NCBI GenBank assembly: GCA_933228675.1 | Contig: OW121743.1 | Span: forward strand, 50,298,380 to 50,362,379 | Reading direction: 5' to 3' | Source: Stomorhina lunata | Lineage: Eukaryota > Arthropoda > Insecta > Diptera > Rhiniidae | DNA length: 64,000 nt | Shown: positions 22,421 to 33,980 of the stretch, piece by piece | How the letters are laid out: the number at the start of each line of letters is the position of its first letter | Numbering within the stretch: the first letter of the stretch is position 1 | Position numbers and translations under genes: made by a program | The notes under the pieces: generated by a model | Seen by the model: only the letters and a program-made list of their open reading frames with translations | Databases searched by the model: none | What the model was told of the DNA's origin: nothing

Positions 22421-23410
22421 AAAAAGCTTAAATTCAAAAATGTACGAATGGTAGTTCTCCACCAACTCTTTAAGCTTTAGCACCGCAAAAACCTATTTTG
22501 AATTTGACCAAAAAACATTGAAAATTAAACCAAAAAGAAAGAAAACTATGTCAAGTTGCTGAATGTTAAAATGACAACAAATCCATGCATATCCTCAGTG
22601 CTAGTACTTTACTAGCCGCAAAGTCTCCACAACTAATTGACTCGTTGCTATTGTGTCGTTTTGTTTTTGGTGTAACATTAGCTGTGTAAAGTATCTTTTA
22701 AACTGTGGGGTTATATGTATTAAGTTCACTTTATGTTGGTGTATGTATCTTTTTCTACTACTCCTTTATTCTTTCTTTATTTTCTTTTTGTAGTTTTTAT
22801 ATGTTTAAAGCATTATCATTTTTTCTTCCTTCCAGCTATGACAGAGTTTTCTGTCGTTCTTGTAATGGTTATTAGCTTTAACATTTGGTTTCCTTTTTTT
22901 TTTTTGTTACTTTTACTTCTAAATTCATTTTGGTCATTTTTTCTATATTGATTTTTTATATGTTTATTGTTTCTGTGTTAAATTCTAATCTACTCTAAAG
23001 GATTTTTTGCTTAAATAAAAATCAAACGTTTTCCTGATTATTTTTTAAACATGTTTAAGGCCACGGGTCATCATTTTGGTTGGATTTTTGAAAATATTTA
23101 AGATGATTTGGGAAAAAAATTATTTTTCATATCTTTTTTTAGATTTCCATGTCATATTGGTTTAAGAAAATTATAAAAATATGTGACAGGTAATTTATTT
23201 AAAGATATCGTTTAAATAGTTGCCTTAAGGTTTTAGTGGAACAAATGAAGTTTTGTTTACGGAAATCACAATTTGACCAAAAAGAATAGTCAGTTATGCT
23301 ATTTATAATTTATTTATTTAAATAAAAACTAAAGCATTTTAATGTTCGAAATCTATTCGTCTCTGAACCACTATCTCAATTCTCTAATGAATTTCGTACA
23401 ATTTTCTTGG
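22421..23410. other. non-coding, with pyrimidine-rich tract
   Basis: 22735-22960 is T/C-rich on the plus strand. No splice-consistent exon or repeat family was recognised. Confidence 0.4.
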
Positions 23411-23416
23411 GAAACA

Positions 23417-25380
23417 TGACGGACTAACAGCGGAAAACTCAAATCAGCTAATAAGTCAGTGCATCGTTTTTATACTACGAAAATCAGCTAATCATTCTAC
23501 TTAACATCAAAAGTGTAGCTATTCTGTTCATTAAAACAGAAGATATATCGGCAAATCCTGCGTGACGGGCGATACATTTGTACGGATTTTTTTCTACTTA
23601 AATGTATCCCATTGTCGTTCTTTGCACAGATTTCAGGGAATATTAGCCCATCGATTGTGCTATCAGATGGCGTTTGTTAATTTACATACTTCTTTTGGAG
23701 GAAAAAGATATCCGCTTTTAAAGTGCTTTGACGGACGCTGACTTTTTTCAACACGTATTTCTGTAAATTTTACCAAATCGGTCATAGTAATAAAAAAATT
23801 GTAAATACATTGAAGATAGAGGGAAATCAGAGGATTCCAAAACAGCTTTTATAAAATATTCTCAAGTTTTCAGTTTTACTAAAAATCCATAAATTTACTG
23901 TTGCGGACGCTATGTGACGGACGATACAGTTTTTACTTGAATGTTTTTTATTAGGAAAAAATACATATTTTTTTTAAGGATTCGTTAATCAGTGAAAATA
24001 ATGGTTTTATTTGTTCCCGAATTTCATCTCCTTCCTTTTCATGTTCGCGGTTAAAATGCGTTTTTTGGGCACAATTTAATATTTCACAAAACGGCTAAAT
24101 ACATATATTTATTTAAAGTTTTACACTTTTTACCAGGGACCGTAACTGTTATAACTTTAATCGTAAAAGTCCGAAAATAAAAGTTATTTTTTGACTTTTA
24201 TTTTTTCGATCAGAAATAAAAGTTATTTTTTTACTTTTATTTTTTCGATAAAAAATAACAGTTATTTTTGACTTTTATTTTTTCAAGCAAAAATAAAAGT
24301 TATTTTTTAACTTTTATTTTTTCGAGCATAAATAACAGTTATTTTTGACTTTTATTTTTTCAAGCAAGAATAAAAGTTATTTTTTGATTTTTATTTTTTC
24401 GAGTACAAATAAAAGTTATTTTTTTACTTTTATTTTTTCGAGCAGAAATAAAAGTTATTTTTGTTTGAAATTATGATAAGTTTGTTAAAAAATTTTTTCA
24501 AATTATGATAAGTTTGTTAAAAAATTTTTTCAAACAAAGATAATTTTTCAGTGAAAATAATTTACATATGCTCAAAAATTAATGGAGTTGAGTTTTGTAA
24601 TCATAATTGAGTTTGGAAACACAAAAATAACTTTTATTTCAGCTCGAAAAACTAAAAGTAAAAAAATAACTTTTATTTCTGCTCGAAAAAATAAAAGTCA
24701 AAAAATAACTTTTGTGTTTGCTTGATATAATTAAAGTCAAAAATAACAGTTATTTTTGCTCGAAAAAATAAAAGTTGAAAAATAACTTTTATTTTTGCTC
24801 GAAAAAAATAAAAGTTAAAAATAACTGTTATTGTTGCTCAACAAAATAAAAATCAAAAAATTACTGTTATTTTTTTTCTAAAAAATAAAAATTAGATTTT
24901 TAAAAAGCATCGCATTTTATGAAAATTTGGTCTAAGACTATCAAAATGGTATACTTGGTTTAATTCTCCGACATTTTCTTGCGGTTGCTTATTTTAATCA
25001 AAAATTCAAAAGTAAAAGTTATTTTCGGTCCCTGATTTTTACATTTATTTTTCGTCCCAAGAATGCTGCGGCTAGTTGTTAGAGTGTCCCAAAAATCAAA
25101 AAAAAAAAATCGAATTCCAAAATCATCAAATTTGCCCCACTGTAATTTTTTTTAACACCAAATATCTTAATAAATATTATTTTGTAAAAGATACATACTG
25201 TGACGGACGCTACGCACTTTATATATTATTTTGAAAAGTACTATATAAACATCTATATATTTTTAGCCTAATGTTAAGCATACTAAAGGGTTCTCTTTAC
25301 GAACCAAGTTCAATTGGAGAAAAAAGAAAAATTGCACTAGTCAAATTAAGAAAACCATTATTTCTGTGACGGACGCTACA
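23417..25380 (+). repeat. degenerate repeat field with TGACGGACGCTAC motif
   Basis: TGACGGAC or close variants occur at 23417, 23563, 23729, 23915, 25201 and 25367. The last two read TGTGACGGACGCTAC exactly. Spacings are 146, 166, 186, 1286 and 166. Removing the 909-bp insertion (24134-25042) turns 1286 into 377, about two periods. The remaining sequence between motifs is too diverged to align by eye. Confidence 0.45.
24134..25034. mobile_element. 901-bp hAT-like foldback element with inverted tandem arrays
   Basis: Termini CAGGGACCG (left) and CGGTCCCTG (right), flanked by CTTTTTAC (24126-24133) and ATTTTTAC (25035-25042). That is an 8-bp duplication with one mismatch and the hAT-preferred T and A. 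The left half has about seven units of 36-37 bp (phrases ACTTTTATTTTTTCGAGCAG and AAATAAAAGTTATTTTT). The right half has about seven units in inverted orientation (TTATTTTTGCTCGAAAAAAT). The two halves could fold into one long hairpin. No transposase is present. Confidence 0.75.
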
Positions 25381-25974
25381 CACTGAGAGCCCTTTTTTTA
25401 TTGACCGTATTTATATTACTTCAATTAATTTTGATGGCGTCTTTTACATCAAATTGTATAAAATTAAGCAGACTTTGTGCCCCTACTGAAACTTGATATC
25501 TAAATGGATGTTTTTGCGATTTTTATAACCTTTTAAAAAACCTATTATTTGAAAAAATGTACCAAAATTCGAGATGAGTGCAAATAAAGACCTGCCATTC
25601 ACAAAGAGAGCAAAAATTGTTTCCATTATATATAAGAATCAATATATGATAAATTTTTCGATAAACACTAATACGCGATTTTGACAGTTTTAAAATTTTG
25701 TCCTTGATTTAAGGTTTTTCGGATTTGCCCATATCAAGTGTGCAAACGGTATATTCTGGACTGGACCATAAATCATCTCTGGGTATCTAACGTGCCATTA
25801 CAAATATTATATTAAATTCTACTACTTTCATCTATATACTGCACTACACTCTGTTTTTCATTTTTGCTACCTCCTTAATATATCTAAATATGTATTAATA
25901 AATAAAAACCAGAGCCTAAACATAATTCTCATTTAGTTGATAGCCATACCAGCATAAGTATTTTTGTTTTTAAC
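25043..25974. other. non-coding
   Basis: Includes the last two TGACGGACGCTAC motifs. Nothing else was recognised. Confidence 0.4.
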
Positions 25975-26770
25975 ACAGAGGAAGGCAGAACTTAGAACTT
26001 AGTTTTTCCTAGTAGTTAACATCGTAGTTAGTTGATCTGATTGTTATATTGTAATACCGTAGAGTATTCCTTGCTTTTCAGTTAGCCGACCGAGAGCCGA
26101 AGTATTTATCTCGTCGGGTTGAATGCCGTAGTTAGCCCATCGAGAACCGAAGTTTTTATCTCATCGGAGTATTATTTGCTTTTGTAATTAGCCGACCGAG
26201 AGCCGAAGTATTTATCTCGTCGGATTGAATGCTGTAGTTAGCCGATTGAGAGCCAAAGTCGGAGTATTATTTGCTTTTGTAATTAGCCGACCGAGAGCCG
26301 AAGTATTTATCTTGTCGGATTGAATGCTGTAGTTAGCCGATTGAGAGCCAAAGTTTTTATCTCATCCGTGTATTATTTTCCTTGTAAATAACCGACCGAG
26401 AGCCAAAGTAATTGTCTCGTCGGACTAAATTTCGTAGATCAGATCAATAGTAGCCGAAGTACTTATCATAAGAAATTTCAAAAAAACTCGGTAAACATAC
26501 CTTTGTGTAGTACGGACCGTAAGATCAAAACTCGTATTGTACAAACTTAGAAGTTTCTTATTATTTAACCCAAATAAGCATAGCCTTTGCCCAACGAAGA
26601 TACCAAGCCGCCCTGTGGAAGCAAAATATATTAAAAGAAGCAGACCTTTGATGGACCTGGACAGACTAGGCAAACCTCAGCTGGAAAATAAAACTGTATT
26701 ACAAACGTTTTGGTGCTTTGATATTAAATGCAAAGAAAACTGCTGACTTTGAGTGGAATAATAACACGGA
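25975..26770 (+). repeat. type E dispersed repeat (possible LTR), copy 1
   Basis: Homologous in inverted orientation to 49300-49765: both have GAACTTAG or GAACTCAG, CCTAGTAGTTA, GTCCAGGTCCATCAAAGGTC and the GAGAGCCGAAG-type tandem units. The 3' part has AATAAAACTG (possible polyadenylation signal) near 26687, followed by TTTTGGTGCTTTGATATT, which could be a primer-binding-like site. An LTR identity is only a guess: I could not place TG and CA ends. Confidence 0.4.
26085..26423 (+). repeat. 105-bp tandem repeat with hairpin core
   Basis: GCCGACCGAGAGCCGAAG starts at 26085, 26191 and 26286, with a variant at 26391 (spacings 106, 95, 105). Within each unit CCGACCGAGA pairs with TCTCGTCGG about 14 bases later, a 9-bp stem with one bulge. 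A weaker half-unit (GATTGAGAGCC) lies between. The sequence is GC-rich for this window. Confidence 0.75.
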
Positions 26771-27372
26771 TATACAAAAATTTAGCTTTTTGCAGCGGCA
26801 CCAACTTTTGGAAAGTGAAGGAAGATGAAAACTGAAAATTGTTTGTGTTTTGTTCAGTCGATAATCTGAGCTTACTTATGGTTTAAAAATATAATTCGTA
26901 AAGATTTTGTTTGTAAAATAAGTAATAATGCGAGATTTTCGATTTGTCTAAAAGGGGGATACTAAAAAGTTTTCGAAGAGGTAAACATCTTTTGGATAGG
27001 ACCAAATTGGCGAAAGTTATACGGATCCAAAGGTTTTAAATAGCCGAGGTAGGCAACTTTGGCCCACTGTAGAGCCCACTGATTTCCTAAACATTGATTT
27101 TAAAACCTAATACCTCTTCTATTGACGTTGGAAATTTCATCAAAATCCGTCAAGTTGTTTAGAAATTGCTGAGTTAATACCACTGTGCACTATAAACTTA
27201 ATATTATTCTCCATTACTACAATACTCAGCGTAAAAATGCTATGGAAGGCAAGGTTTTAGAGCTTTTAAAAACTGTGTGTTAAAGCTTGATATACGCGTT
27301 TAGTATAATTGAATCGGGAAAAACCAGGAGATTAACACCAAGTAAAAATCTATTTTAAGTGCGTTTTTTACA
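26771..27372. other. non-coding
   Basis: No coding or repeat signature was recognised. Confidence 0.4.
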
Positions 27373-27380
27373 CTGTGCAT

Positions 27381-27947
27381 TAGAGCGGTTCGCCTTCCAT
27401 ACCAAAAAAAAGTTGTGTCAGTGACCCCCAAGGATTAAAAATAATGTTAAAACAATTCCAAAAAATATTTTTTATTTTTTTACCACGCCTACAAATACCG
27501 CCCTTTTAGTATTTTGTTCACTGTGTCGCCATTTTATGTCCGATCATAACAATTTATATATCGGCGTTCGCGGCTTTGTAAGGGCTACATTTCTCTCTTT
27601 GACAGTTTTTTACTACCACGTCAATTTATAGTCATAACTTTAAAAAACTAGATTTTTACTCGATTTGATTAGGGTGGGTACGTCTCGAATTTTAAAAAGA
27701 AATGACTAGAAATTGACGAGGTTGTAAAAAACTATCAAAGAGAGAAATGTAGCCTTTACAGAGCCATGAACATCGATGTATAAAGTGTTATGATTGGACT
27801 AAAGATGGCGACATAGTTAACAAAATACAAAAGGGCGGTATTTGTAGGCGTGGTAAAAAAATAAAGAAAAACATTTTTAGAATTATTTTTACATTATCTT
27901 TAATCCTAGGGGGTGACTGACTCAACATTTTTTTTCGAACCACTCTA
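27381..27947. mobile_element. 567-bp hAT-like MITE with long inverted arms
   Basis: Termini TAGAGCGGTTCG and, inverted, TAGAGTGGTTCG, flanked by perfect 8-bp duplications CTGTGCAT (27373-27380 and 27948-27955) with the hAT-preferred T at 2 and A at 7. The two arms (about 27381-27640 and 27690-27947) are imperfect inverted copies; both contain CCACGCCTACAAATACCGCC and CTACATTTCTCTCTTTGA-type phrases. A short asymmetric centre holds TTAGGGTGGGTACG. There is no coding capacity. Confidence 0.85.
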
Positions 27948-27955
27948 CTGTGCAT

Positions 27956-29061
27956 TCATTTTTTTATACTTTTTTACGAAAATAATTTCAAATTTTGATA
28001 TTATGTACAAGTGACATGGATAAAGATATAACACTAAAATTTGACAGTTATATAGACAAATAAGATCTAAAAGCAATAGACTGAAAAAAAAATTCCCAAT
28101 TTTAAATGACAAATTCCTAACTCGGGAAAAAAGATTAAAACAAATTTGTTTTTTTTTTACAGAAGTGGCAACACTGAATCAATTTGCAGAGCGTTTCAGA
28201 AAAAAACTTTTCTAATCAATAACATTTATGTCAGAAAATATAAACATTATAATTTCTAATTGAAAAATTAGGATTTATCTGGCTTGAGTTAATTTTTAAT
28301 TTTCAAATTATTAATTTGAAAGCAATAATGTGGATAAAAACCGAAAAAATTATGTTGGAACGCGGCTCAGTGAATTCCAATTTCTGTCTCGCCACAGGAC
28401 GTGATCAGCACTTAGCGCCCTCAGCCGCAGTCGAGTTGTCATATTGTAAAAATAATCATCAATTTAACTCATTGAGTTTGATCGAACATTTTATACGCAT
28501 TCTTATTATGTTTTCTTTTAAAAACTTTAAAATCTTTTTATGTTTCTTAAGAAAATACTTTTCTATTAGTGAAAAAATGTAGCTATCTTTTAGGGAAAAA
28601 CTCAAAAAAAAGCGATGTATTTTATGTTTAAACTTTGAATATTTTTAAGTTTTAAGCCAAAGAAAATATCTGTAACCAACTTGAACTAAATTTTATTAAG
28701 AATTTGATTAAGAATTTAATGAATATTTTTGAAAAATTGTTGGCTCCCAGATGCGTCCGCCAGTTCAAAAAAAAAACTGAAAAAATAGATCAAAAATCAA
28801 CCCAAAAATTCTTTTTACCCAAATATCTCGAAAGCCAAAGGAGATAACCTAAACATGCAAGGTATTTTTTGTAGATCTTCTCAATTTAAGTTCAAAATTT
28901 GTTTTCAATCCATCCATAAATGGTTTTTTGGCGAATTTTTAAAAAAGTCGAACACCCGAGGTGACCTATGTTTTTTAAAATCGTGGACCAGTGTTTTTGA
29001 AAATCAACTTGAAAATCAATTCAAATATCTCCAGTTGTTCAAAAGTTACAGAATTATTTCC
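27956..29061. other. non-coding with one short GC-rich island
   Basis: Mostly AT-rich. Bases 28355-28445 are markedly GC-richer and carry an open frame on the plus strand. No family was recognised. Confidence 0.4.
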
Positions 29062-29555
29062 AACAAGTAAGAGTGTTATATTCGGCGTGCCGAATCTTAT
29101 ATACCCAACATCAAGTTATGTTAAATTTAGAAACATATCTCATATATCTACAAGGGTGCAGCTAATTCAAAATCTGGATCAAAACTGAAAAAATCGCTAA
29201 GCTAATTGGTATTGTTGGTAAAACCTTTGGACTAAATTCGGTTGCCGTAGCTGTATAGTTCAACATTAAAAAATATTTTAGTGGTTTCCCCTGTATTTAC
29301 TTTGATCAAAATTCGGTCTCATAACCGGGTATAGTTTTACATTAATAAGTTGTTAATTACTTTTCGTTGTGCTTAATATGTAGTTAGGCTAAACACGTTA
29401 ATAGTAATACAGCAGGTCCATATATTTCGTCAGGAGTTCCTAATGCATCCATCATATATAAAGTCTGGGCTGAACATCGATTGATGCCTATCTAATTTCA
29501 TAGGTGCAATCTTAATATAATGAATGTACCTCCAAATCTTTTTGATTGTAGATAT

Positions 29556-31844
29556 AACAAGTAAGAGTGGTATATTCGGCTTTGCCGAATCTTGGATACC
29601 CTTCACCAATGGCGTTGCAAAAGTACTTAATGTAATTCCTAGCAAAATTTGGTTATACTAGTATTATATGCAAAGAGTCTTTAAAATTAAGAGTAGGAAA
29701 AAGAAAAGCTTTTCGGTGGCGTCATCATCTAGAATAGTTATGCACCCAAAGGTTAGGTTGGGCAGGTGGCTGATGTCTAGGGAAGCTTCACTTGGGTTCG
29801 AAAGTGGTCCCTTTGTGAAAGATAATGATTACTAGACTACAAATAGAGAATGCATATTTAAGCCATAGACACATATTTTACGAACATTTAATAAAGTTCG
29901 ATAGACCAGATAAAACATGCAGAAAAGATGCTTCAAAATGTAGATGCCCTTACATTTCCAATAGCACATCGATTTGATGAAGTTTAAGTATTCTGGCATG
30001 CAACCCAAAAACACAGTGCCCAGTGAGGGTTGTGCACTTTAATTCGTACGAATTATCCAACTAGTAAAAGTTCTTGATTAGTTATGTAAAACTCTGAAGT
30101 TAGCGGACTGATTTAGGTCAAAGCTTTAACAATGATAAGCCTTAAAATTTTAGGGTATACACTCTTAGTTTTAGATAAATACGTGAAATATATAGCTTTT
30201 GAATGGATGGATAACAGCTTTGTCGGAAAAGTTATTAAAGATTTACTTATTAATCTGAAGTTAGTTAATTAATTAAAATGAACACTTCATCAATAATATT
30301 TGGGATGTATTGTTCTTTCGATCTGTCCGATGGATGTTTGGAAAGTTTTGCTCAAGTTCCTTGTGCAATTTTAATGTGATTTAATTTATCAGCATTAAAT
30401 CGATTCCCGGTCGGGGTTATATGGGAGATTTCACTAAATGTGAATAGAGCTCGCCCATTTTCAATATTGAACTTTTCAAGGGATCAGAAATACTTTTGTC
30501 AAATGTTGTCCCTCTAGAAAGTTTATTTTAGGCGCTATCGCCCTGAATATCAATATTGTACAACGTTTTTATACTAAATGTCATCATCGTATCTTAGGCG
30601 AAGTTATACGGGATCAATTGTCAAACGTGAACGGATTTCTCCCAATTGCAAATAAAAAATTTAAATTTTCGTTGATATGTGAGATACATACATACATACA
30701 TATGTAGGTTTTGAACGGATATCATGTAATTAGCGGCATTTTTGTACTTCCTAGGAAGATTACCTATAATTTGATATATAATACATTCTCAAATGTTATC
30801 ATAGTGTTCAAAAGTCAGACACAAAATTAAGATTAATGCTAAAATCAGATTTGTGGAGCTCCTGGATTTTACACAAAATTTTTGGATATTGTCCCACCCT
30901 GAATTTTATCATTGTCGATTAAAACACCATCGCTTAAACGCTAAATTATATCTACCACAAATTACCGAATGCATCAGGATTTAGGTAATCCCCTGCGAAA
31001 TTATTAAATTTTATTAAATTTCATCAAAATAAACACCTGAGATATCGACAAAACAGGAGCTCCAAAAACTTGACTACAACAGAAAAAATTACAGACAGGT
31101 AGACGGACGGACAAAAAACAGACGGACGGACGGACAAACAAACAGACGGACAGATCGGTACAATTTGAATGGCATTCGTAATCAGATTTGTGGAGTATAG
31201 ATTTTAGAAAATCCTCACACAAAGAACGATGTCAAATTTCATCACAATCGGTCCATAAACACCTGAGAAATCGCTAAAACAATACTTACAAAATGTAAAC
31301 AAAATGTAGTGTTAAGGCGATATCTCAATTGTTTATGGACCGCTTTTGATAAAATTTAATAACGTGCTTGGCGGGGGAATTTCCTAAAATCTTATATAAA
31401 ATTTATGTAGGTCCGTGCTAAAGGAGGATGGTTTTTCCTATTTCTGCATTTCATTTTTTCAACAAACATTCTCTAATGCGAACTTTGGGCAATTTGCGAT
31501 ACATTAAATTCAGTGTTTTGGCGATATCTCAGTTGTTTATGGACCGATTTTGATAAAATTTTACAGACTGCTTTGGGAAACTATTTCCTACAATCTGATA
31601 TATAACATATTATCACATGTACACCAGGAGTATCTTTTTTCTCTTGTTATTTAAAAGTGTGTTTCAATCAAAAATTTTAAAATTTTCGTCTAATTTTTGG
31701 TATTTTTTCGATATTTTCGGTGTTTATAAACCGATTTTAATGAAATTTAATAGCGTTCATTGCGGGAGAATTTCCTAAAATCTGATATATAATTTATTTA
31801 AGTCCATCCTCCAGGAGCTTCAGAAACTTGATTTCAACAGACAG

Positions 31845-31894
<50 letters not shown>

Positions 31895-32018
31895 GGACAT
31901 CGCTTAATGGATTCTCCTCCCGATTCTGAGTCGATTGGTATAATTTTTATGGGGTCTACGATCACTAATAAACGGAATCACAAACTTATAATACCTTTCA
32001 CCTATTGGTGAAGGGTAT
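29556..32018 (-). mobile_element. type C helitron-like element nested in type A copy
   Basis: On the minus strand it starts ATACCCTTCACCAATAGGTG, has a 5' block with GATCGTAGACCCCATAAA, a GTCT tract (rc, 31839-31897) and several internal blocks with GATTTTGATAAAATTT (rc) phrases. It ends with GCCATTGGTGAAGGGTATCC, the hairpin GATTCGGCAAAGCCGAAT and CTTACTTGTT. It is inserted without target duplication, as expected for Helitron/Helentron relatives. It contains no helicase or Rep frame. Confidence 0.75.
31839..31897 (-). repeat. GTCT microsatellite of type C element
   Basis: Plus-strand ACAGACAG run of about 13 units, placed near the 5' end of the element as in DINE-1-like families. Confidence 0.85.
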
Positions 32019-33325
32019 AAAAAGGGGGATGTTTTATATATAGGAATTATAGTAAAATGTTTACCGATTGTAACAAAATTTTACACACTGGCTGGTATGT
32101 ATATAGAGCTTATTCTTGGTATGTTTATAGAGCTTTTAACTGGCCTTTGCTGAAATTTTTGGTTTCCGTGAGTGTTTTTATAAGAAAGCTAAAGTCAAAT
32201 ATGGACTCATTCCTATAAAATTTGATAAACTGATCAAAAGTTGCATAAAACTTTCCTATTTTAAATTTAATCGTCATAGCTATTACAATTGTATTCAATT
32301 TATCAGCATTAATGTGTTTCCCGTTGCGGGGTTATATGGGAGCTCTAACTAAATTTAAACCGATTTTGTCCATTTTCAACATACAACTTTTTCAAGATAT
32401 CCAAAATTCTTTTGTAAAATTTTGTCCCTCTAGTTCTTTTCGTTAAGGCGCTATCGCGCTTTTATCTGACGGACAGACGGACATAAACAACCTGTTTTTT
32501 TATGTATTTTTGTGTTTCCATAAGTTTTTTATATGGGAGCTATGGTCAAATGGTGGCCGATTGTGACAAAATTTTGTACACTGGCTGGTATTTACAAAAG
32601 ACTTCCTTGTGCTTAATTTAGTCTTACTAGCTCTTGTAGTTAAGGAGCTATTACGATTTTGTCTGAAGGACAGACGGACATAAATCCCCTTTTCTTTTTG
32701 AATTTTTGTGTTTTCGTAAGTTTTTTATATGGGAGCTAGGTCAAATGGTGACCGATTACGACAAACTTTTGCACACTGACTGGCATTGATATAAGACTTT
32801 CTTGTGCCAAATTTAGTGGTTATGTCTGTTATAGTTTTAGATTTATTGGTATTTAAGTGTATTTTAGATGAAATTTAGGATGTTTTCGTAAGTTTTTTGT
32901 ATGGGAGCTATGGCTAAATGTGAACCGATTTTGATGAAATTGTATATGCTGCTTATGTGAAACTTCTATGTGTCAAATTTTATCATCATAGCTGTTATAA
33001 CTTGTCATTTATTAACAAATAAGCGATTAGGCTAGACGAGGTTATACAGGAGCTATGGTCAAATGTGAACCGATTTTTCACAATTTCAATACCAAAATTT
33101 TCCCAGAGATGAAAAATATTTTAACTAAGTTTTAGCGAGCTAGCTTTTTTCGTTAAGGCGTTATCGTAATTTCAACAGACAGACAGACGGACATCAATCA
33201 ATCGTCTTAGAATTTCATAAGGATTCAGAATATATATCGTTTTTGGTTTTTGAGCCAATATTAATTAAATTACAAACGGAATGACAATCTCAATATACCC
33301 CCCCATTCTTTTTGATGGTGGGTAT

Positions 33326-33521
33326 AAAAAAGCGTCCTTAAATCACTGTGCGGCACCAACCGACTCTGTTTTAAAATTCAAATTCCATCTTAATGCTTTT
33401 AATTCTCATTTTTACGAGTTTTATTATTGATCGTGATATTTACGAAAATTTATAAAAGTCTTCGGCTTCTAGAGGTATGGGCTGCCTACGCCCGGACATA
33501 AGTATCGAAATCAAAAGATGA
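33326..33521. other. spacer between helitron-like copy and LINE relic
   Basis: Contains GTGCGGCACCAACCGACTCT near 33348. Nothing else was recognised. Confidence 0.35.
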
Positions 33522-33980
33522 ATCATACTTGCCAACAGATGCTTATTCGAGCCAAGCAAGCTTAGGAATAAAATCCTCTCAATAATAACTAAAATTACGA
33601 TCTACAAAACTCTTATACTACCAGTGTTATTATATGTTGCTGAATCATGGGCACTTACACAAGCAGATGAAGCCGTTCTTGGAGTCATTGAGAGGAAACT
33701 CCTATAAAAAATCTATGGTCCAATAAGCATCAACAACGAATTTCGACAGCGATTTAATCATGAGATGTATGAGTTATTCGCCGATATTGACATAGTAAAA
33801 CGCTTAAACTTCAGCATTTGGCTAGGACATGTTGTACGAATAAACGAAAATGCTCCAGCTAGAAAAGTGTTCGAAAATGATCTTGTGAAAATTCGTAAAA
33901 GAGGACGTCCGAAACTTCGATAGAAAGATCAAGTAGAAGAAAAGCTATCCAAGCTTGACAGACATAAATACTTCAAGTAA
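33522..33980 (+). pseudogene. LINE reverse transcriptase C-terminus
   Basis: One frame reads through 153 codons with two stops (33705-33707 and 33921-33923). Recognisable motifs in order are IYKTLILPVLLYVAESWAL, QADEAVLGVIERK, IYGPISINNEF, ELFADIDIVKR, WLGHVVRINENAPARKVF and KRGRPKLR followed by KDQVEE. This is the region after the RT fingers and palm in non-LTR retrotransposons of the type widespread in insects. The catalytic YADD region is not present, so the copy is 5'-truncated. The Trp of LRWKDQ is replaced by a stop, as in the 4802-4920 scrap. Confidence 0.85.

Larger units (their letters stand above)
29062..33325 (-). mobile_element. type A helitron-like element, interrupted by another copy
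   Basis: On the minus strand the 5' block starts at 33325 (TATACCCACCATCAAAAAG), with a short GTCT tract (33177-33192) and internal sub-repeats down to 32019. The 3' module occupies 29555-29062 and ends with ATTCGGCACGCCGAAT and CTTACTTGTT. The 2463 bases between are a different element (29556-32018). Removing them restores the junction CCCCTTTTT to ATATCTAC seen in intact copies at 456-490 and 45430-45445. Confidence 0.75.

Noticed and set aside
26537..26746. Overlapping open frames on both strands near 26425-26746
   Set aside because: They fall in the type E dispersed repeat; the diverged copy at 49300-49765 does not keep either frame.
28316..28582. 88-residue plus-strand frame as a gene
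   Set aside because: Only the short GC-rich island looks unusual; the rest has the composition of surrounding AT-rich DNA. The island is listed as a weak finding instead.
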